Of a stretch of 64,000 bases of DNA, positions 61,474-64,000 are shown piece after piece (the stretch's first letter is position 1; each line of letters begins with the position of its first letter). The stretch covers positions 124,001 through 188,000 of the forward strand of contig NZ_JAKVTG010000002.1 of assembly GCF_022489025.1 (NCBI RefSeq), read 5' to 3'. Source of the DNA: Planococcus halocryophilus (lineage in GTDB: Bacteria; Bacillota; Bacilli; Bacillales_A; Planococcaceae). Under the pieces are notes generated by a model. That model saw only the letters and a program-made list of their open reading frames with translations. It was not told the origin of the DNA and did no database searches. Position numbers and translations under genes: made by a program.

Positions 61474-61489
61474 TGTGATATTTGTCACA
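61474..61489 (-). promoter_or_regulatory. FNR/CRP-type box upstream of the ba3 operon
   Basis: TGTGATATTTGTCACA: perfect TGTGA-N6-TCACA, 64 bp before the subunit IIa start. Matches the Bacillus Fnr site; the fnr-like gene is next upstream. Confidence 0.8.
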
Positions 61490-61527
61490 GTCACTTCTTG
61501 TTTTTATTAAATAGACAAATTTAAGAC

Positions 61528-61557
61528 AAAAAAAAGCCTGCCTCGTGGCAAGCTTTT
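61528..61557 (-). terminator. Terminator of the fnr-like gene
   Basis: AAAAGCTTGCC-ACGA-GGCAGGCTTTTTTT on the minus strand. Confidence 0.85.
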
Positions 61558-61560
61558 CTA

Positions 61561-62262
61561 CTAATCAATTTTACACAAATAAATCGGACAGTTTTCGCAA
61601 TTTGTTTCGGTCTTTAAATAATTTAAGTCGTGAAGATAAATCTTCCCTTCATGCATACTTACTGTTCCGTTCTTTTTCAGATTCCCCAACATCCGATTGA
61701 CGACTTCTCTAGTCATTCCACAAAAATTCGCTAATTCTTGATTGGTTAATACAACATCAATTAAGATTCCATCTTCTGTTTTCACACCATAGCTATTAGA
61801 AAGTCGAATCAGAGTAGAATACAACGCGCCTTTTTTGCCGTGAAGCAAAAGGTCTCGAAATTTCGTTTGAGTTTTTTGTTGATCGATACCCATCCACTTC
61901 ATGAAAGCGATAGAAAGTCGACCATTTAACATCAACGCCTCTTCCAAATCTTTTAATGAAATTTGAAGATAAACGGTATCTTCAATTGCACGGGCAGCAA
62001 GCATATATTTAGGTGCATCTGAAAAAATCGTTACTTCGCCGACCAGCTGCCCTGGACCACTAATCTTCAACGTCAACTCCCTGCCATTCGGCGTTACTTT
62101 CTCAATCCGAAGTTTACCGGATTGAACAATATAAACACTTTTAGCAACTTCGCCTTCACGAAATAAAAAACTATCCTTTTTAATTTCTTTTACTTGGTGG
62201 CGGATAGATAGCAATTCTTCTATTCCTGTTAATGCGTCTGTATTTCCTATATTGGTTTTCAA
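61561..62262 (-). CDS. fnr: Fnr-type Crp-family regulator with C-terminal Fe-S cysteines
   Basis: 233 residues. Cyclic-nucleotide-like sensor domain (about 15-130: KDSFLFREGEVAKSVYIVQS), dimer helix, then HTH NQELANFCGMTREVVNRMLG (about 173-192). The C-terminal tail NCENCPIYLCKID has three Cys as in B. subtilis Fnr, whose 4Fe-4S cluster uses them with an Asp. TTG start after GGGAGG. Expected to bind TGTGA-N6-TCACA when oxygen is low. Confidence 0.87.
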   Translation of the reverse strand: MKTNIGNTDALTGIEELLSIRHQVKEIKKDSFLFREGEVAKSVYIVQSGKLRIEKVTPNGRELTLKISGPGQLVGEVTIFSDAPKYMLAARAIEDTVYLQISLKDLEEALMLNGRLSIAFMKWMGIDQQKTQTKFRDLLLHGKKGALYSTLIRLSNSYGVKTEDGILIDVVLTNQELANFCGMTREVVNRMLGNLKKNGTVSMHEGKIYLHDLNYLKTETNCENCPIYLCKID

Positions 62263-62314
62263 ACCGCATCTGCCTCCCTACTATCTATCGAACTGTTTCT
62301 ATTGGTCTATTTTA

Positions 62315-62341
62315 TCACAATAAATCTCTAGATTATTGTGA
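62315..62341. promoter_or_regulatory. Palindrome between fnr and usp
   Basis: TCACAATAA-N9-TTATTGTGA, perfect 9-bp arms; overlapping it on the right is TTGTGAAGATTCACGA. Placed between divergent genes; protein unknown. Confidence 0.5.
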
Positions 62342-62447
62342 AGATTCACGAGATAGACACTATTTACTAAATATGGTAGCGAACTTAAGAAGGAACTTTA
62401 TTGTACGACGGCGAATTCTTACATAGAGAAACAAGGAGGAATTCTAA

Positions 62448-62912
62448 ATGACGTTAAAGTATTCTAATATTCTAGTAGCAGTCGACGGCTCGAAAGAATC
62501 AGAACTCGCTTTTAAGAAAGGTTTAGCTGCTGCCACTCGAAACAACGCCACATTACACCTTGCACATATTATCGATAACCGTTCATTTGGTTCTATTGAA
62601 GCTTACGACCGCACGATTGCAGATCGCACAAAAAAAACGTCTCAAGAATTATTAGCTAAGTATAAAGAAGAAGCACTCGCTGCTGGTGTGAAAAATGTAA
62701 ATGTCATCATTGAATACGGCGTACCCAAAATTGCCATTCCAAAAGAACTCGCACCTAAACTAAATATTGATGTCATCATTTGTGGTGCTACAGGATTAAA
62801 TGCTGCTGAGCGATTTGTCATGGGAAGTGTCTCTGAACGAATTGTTCGTACAGCTAAATGTGATGTACTTGTTGTTCGTAGAGAACAAGCAGATGTATTA
62901 GAAGACGAATAA
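62448..62912 (+). CDS. Universal stress protein, UspA family
   Basis: 154 residues. YSNILVAVDGSKESELAFKK at the N-terminus and the ATP-binding GATGLNAAERFVMGSVSERI near residue 107 place it in the ATP-binding branch. AAGGAGGA RBS. Divergent from fnr with a shared palindromic site, so it may respond to oxygen or redox. Confidence 0.92.
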   Translation: MTLKYSNILVAVDGSKESELAFKKGLAAATRNNATLHLAHIIDNRSFGSIEAYDRTIADRTKKTSQELLAKYKEEALAAGVKNVNVIIEYGVPKIAIPKELAPKLNIDVIICGATGLNAAERFVMGSVSERIVRTAKCDVLVVRREQADVLEDE

Positions 62913-62917
62913 CCGAG

Positions 62918-62951
62918 AGCCTTTCCCAGTAAATTTGGGAAGGCTTTTTTT
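62918..62951 (+). terminator. Terminator
   Basis: AGCCTTTCCC...GGGAAGGCTTTTTTT. Confidence 0.85.
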
Positions 62952-63272
62952 GTTTCTCTAAATCATTTCTGTTACATACATTTCTCCTAATACATCTCAA
63001 ATGGTTAATAAAACCATATATGTTTACAGAAAATTCAATTATACATCATTTTTTTATTAAAAAATAGCACACAAATGTTATTTTCTGATAGTTTGTCATC
63101 TGTGCATTGAAATTGATAAGAAACTGTAATAAAAAATAGGTTTATGTGGTGTTACAATGATTCTGCTGGATTTTTCCTGACGGTCACCAAATTCGTAGGA
63201 GAAACCTTTTTAATGTAAAGAATTTTACGATAACTTATAGATAGTCACGGACACGAAAGGGGAGCAAGAGTT
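62952..63272. other. 320-bp leader region of the hydrolase gene
   Basis: AT-rich. A possible -10 TACAAT near 63153 without a clear -35. No riboswitch, repeat or coding signal that I recognise; the long leader is typical for cwlO-like genes. Confidence 0.4.
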
Positions 63273-64000
63273 TTGAATAGATTATCAAAATTTTTAACAG
63301 TCGCTTTATCATCTATATTGGCTTTTACCATGGTTTTGCCTACCGCAAATGCTGATAAACTAAGCGATTTAGAAAAACAACAGCAAGAGGCTCAACAAAA
63401 GCAAAGCGAATTGAACGCTGGCATCCAACAGAAATCAAGCGAAATTTCGCAGAACCAAACCACTCTCGAGAAAATCATCGCAAAAATTAGCGAGTTAGAT
63501 AACCAAATCGTTGAAACTCAAGACAAAATTGACGTTGCTCAAGCTGAAATCGATCAAACAAAAGTTGAAATCGACGAATTGAGAAAGTCTATTGAAGAAT
63601 TGGAAAGAAAAATCGCAGAACGCGAAGAATTATTAAAAGAACGTGCACGTGCCATTCAATTAAGTGGTGGATCAGTAGACTATATAGATGTTCTACTAGG
63701 TGCAAATAGTTTTGTTGACTTTATTGACCGTTTTTCAGCAGTCAACATTTTAATCGAAGCAGACCGTGAAATTATGCGTGAACAAGCAGCGGACAAAAAA
63801 CTTCTTGCTGAACAAAAAGCTGAAGTTGAAACTAAGCTTGCTGAACAAGAAGCTACTAAAGCAGAACTAGTTGACTTGAAAAACTCACTAGCTGCTAAGA
63901 AAAATGAACAAGCTCAACTTGAAGAAGATTTAAAAGCTGAACAAGCGCGTTTAGCAAAAGAAAAATCAACTCTTGAAATGGAACATAGTGAAACAGCAGA
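63273..64000 (+). CDS. CwlO/PcsB-like peptidoglycan hydrolase, 3' end outside window
   Basis: TTG 63273 after AAAGGGGAGC. Signal peptide ends PTANADK (about 27). A long coiled coil then fills the visible 242 residues (LEKQQQEAQQKQSELNAGIQ, QTKVEIDELRKSIEELERKI), including VDYIDVLLGANSFVDFIDRF near residue 135, a hallmark of the CwlO/PcsB N-terminal domain controlled by FtsEX. The catalytic domain would lie beyond 64000. Confidence 0.85.
   Translation, partial: MNRLSKFLTVALSSILAFTMVLPTANADKLSDLEKQQQEAQQKQSELNAGIQQKSSEISQNQTTLEKIIAKISELDNQIVETQDKIDVAQAEIDQTKVEIDELRKSIEELERKIAEREELLKERARAIQLSGGSVDYIDVLLGANSFVDFIDRFSAVNILIEADREIMREQAADKKLLAEQKAEVETKLAEQEATKAELVDLKNSLAAKKNEQAQLEEDLKAEQARLAKEKSTLEMEHSETA

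Noticed and set aside
62334..62352. Rex operator upstream of usp
   Set aside because: Half-sites TTGTGAA and TTCACGA are separated by 2 bp instead of the usual 4 and one arm is imperfect.

Overview
The window is chromosomal DNA of a low-to-moderate G+C Bacillota. The closest fit is a Planococcus-like member of the Caryophanaceae. This placement is inferred from strong AAGGAGG-type ribosome binding sites, frequent TTG/GTG starts, the ohr/ohrR/gpx set, a ba3 oxidase next to a Bacillus-type Fnr, and a class F sortase; no 16S rRNA gene is present to confirm it. I see no rRNA or tRNA genes and no CRISPR array.

Layout. 1-6.4 kb is a small defence/mobile region: a HigB/HigA-like toxin-antitoxin pair, a frameshifted tyrosine recombinase and a two-gene McrBC-type restriction system. 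6.6-20 kb is a mosaic accessory region. It holds a membrane-anchored nuclease, an opine-dehydrogenase/YfcC-transporter/GntR cassette, cutC, small membrane proteins, abrB, an SDR gene and a patatin-like lipase. Here two genes (the nuclease and the SDR) are followed 1.5-4 kb later by a second copy of only their 3' end. 20-30 kb carries an OpuC-type compatible-solute importer, two aldo/keto reductases and a hydrolase, together with three of the four copies of a dispersed array built on an exact 21-bp period (the fourth is at 18.7 kb). 29.9-32.3 kb is a sortase-anchored surface protein with its own class F sortase. 32.5-34.5 kb is an adaA-alkA-ogt alkylation-repair operon with ATGA overlaps.

34.8-44.9 kb is the most interesting locus. 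Two minus-strand operons share an unusual 33-bp operator. One encodes GutM, a glucitol-type PTS (IIC, IIBC, IIA), a COG4091/DXR-like oxidoreductase with a SAF domain, and a zinc-ribbon protein. The other encodes an acetoin-dehydrogenase-like E1alpha/E1beta/E2/E3 complex. A SorC-family regulator lies convergent at the end. No sorbitol-6-phosphate dehydrogenase is present. I propose, as inference, that the locus catabolises a branched polyol such as 2-C-methyl-D-erythritol, via 1-deoxyxylulose 5-phosphate, to acetyl-CoA and glyceraldehyde 3-phosphate.

45-64 kb is mostly core-like: an EF-G-binding FusB-type protein, an SDR, an orphan PTS IIC, pabA and a pabB-pabC fusion, a class I ribonucleotide reductase operon headed by a thioesterase and controlled by a cobalamin riboswitch, gpx/ohrR/ohr, a ba3 cytochrome oxidase operon with two tiny subunit genes behind an FNR box, fnr itself, a universal stress protein, and the start of a CwlO/PcsB-like cell-wall hydrolase that runs off the right edge.
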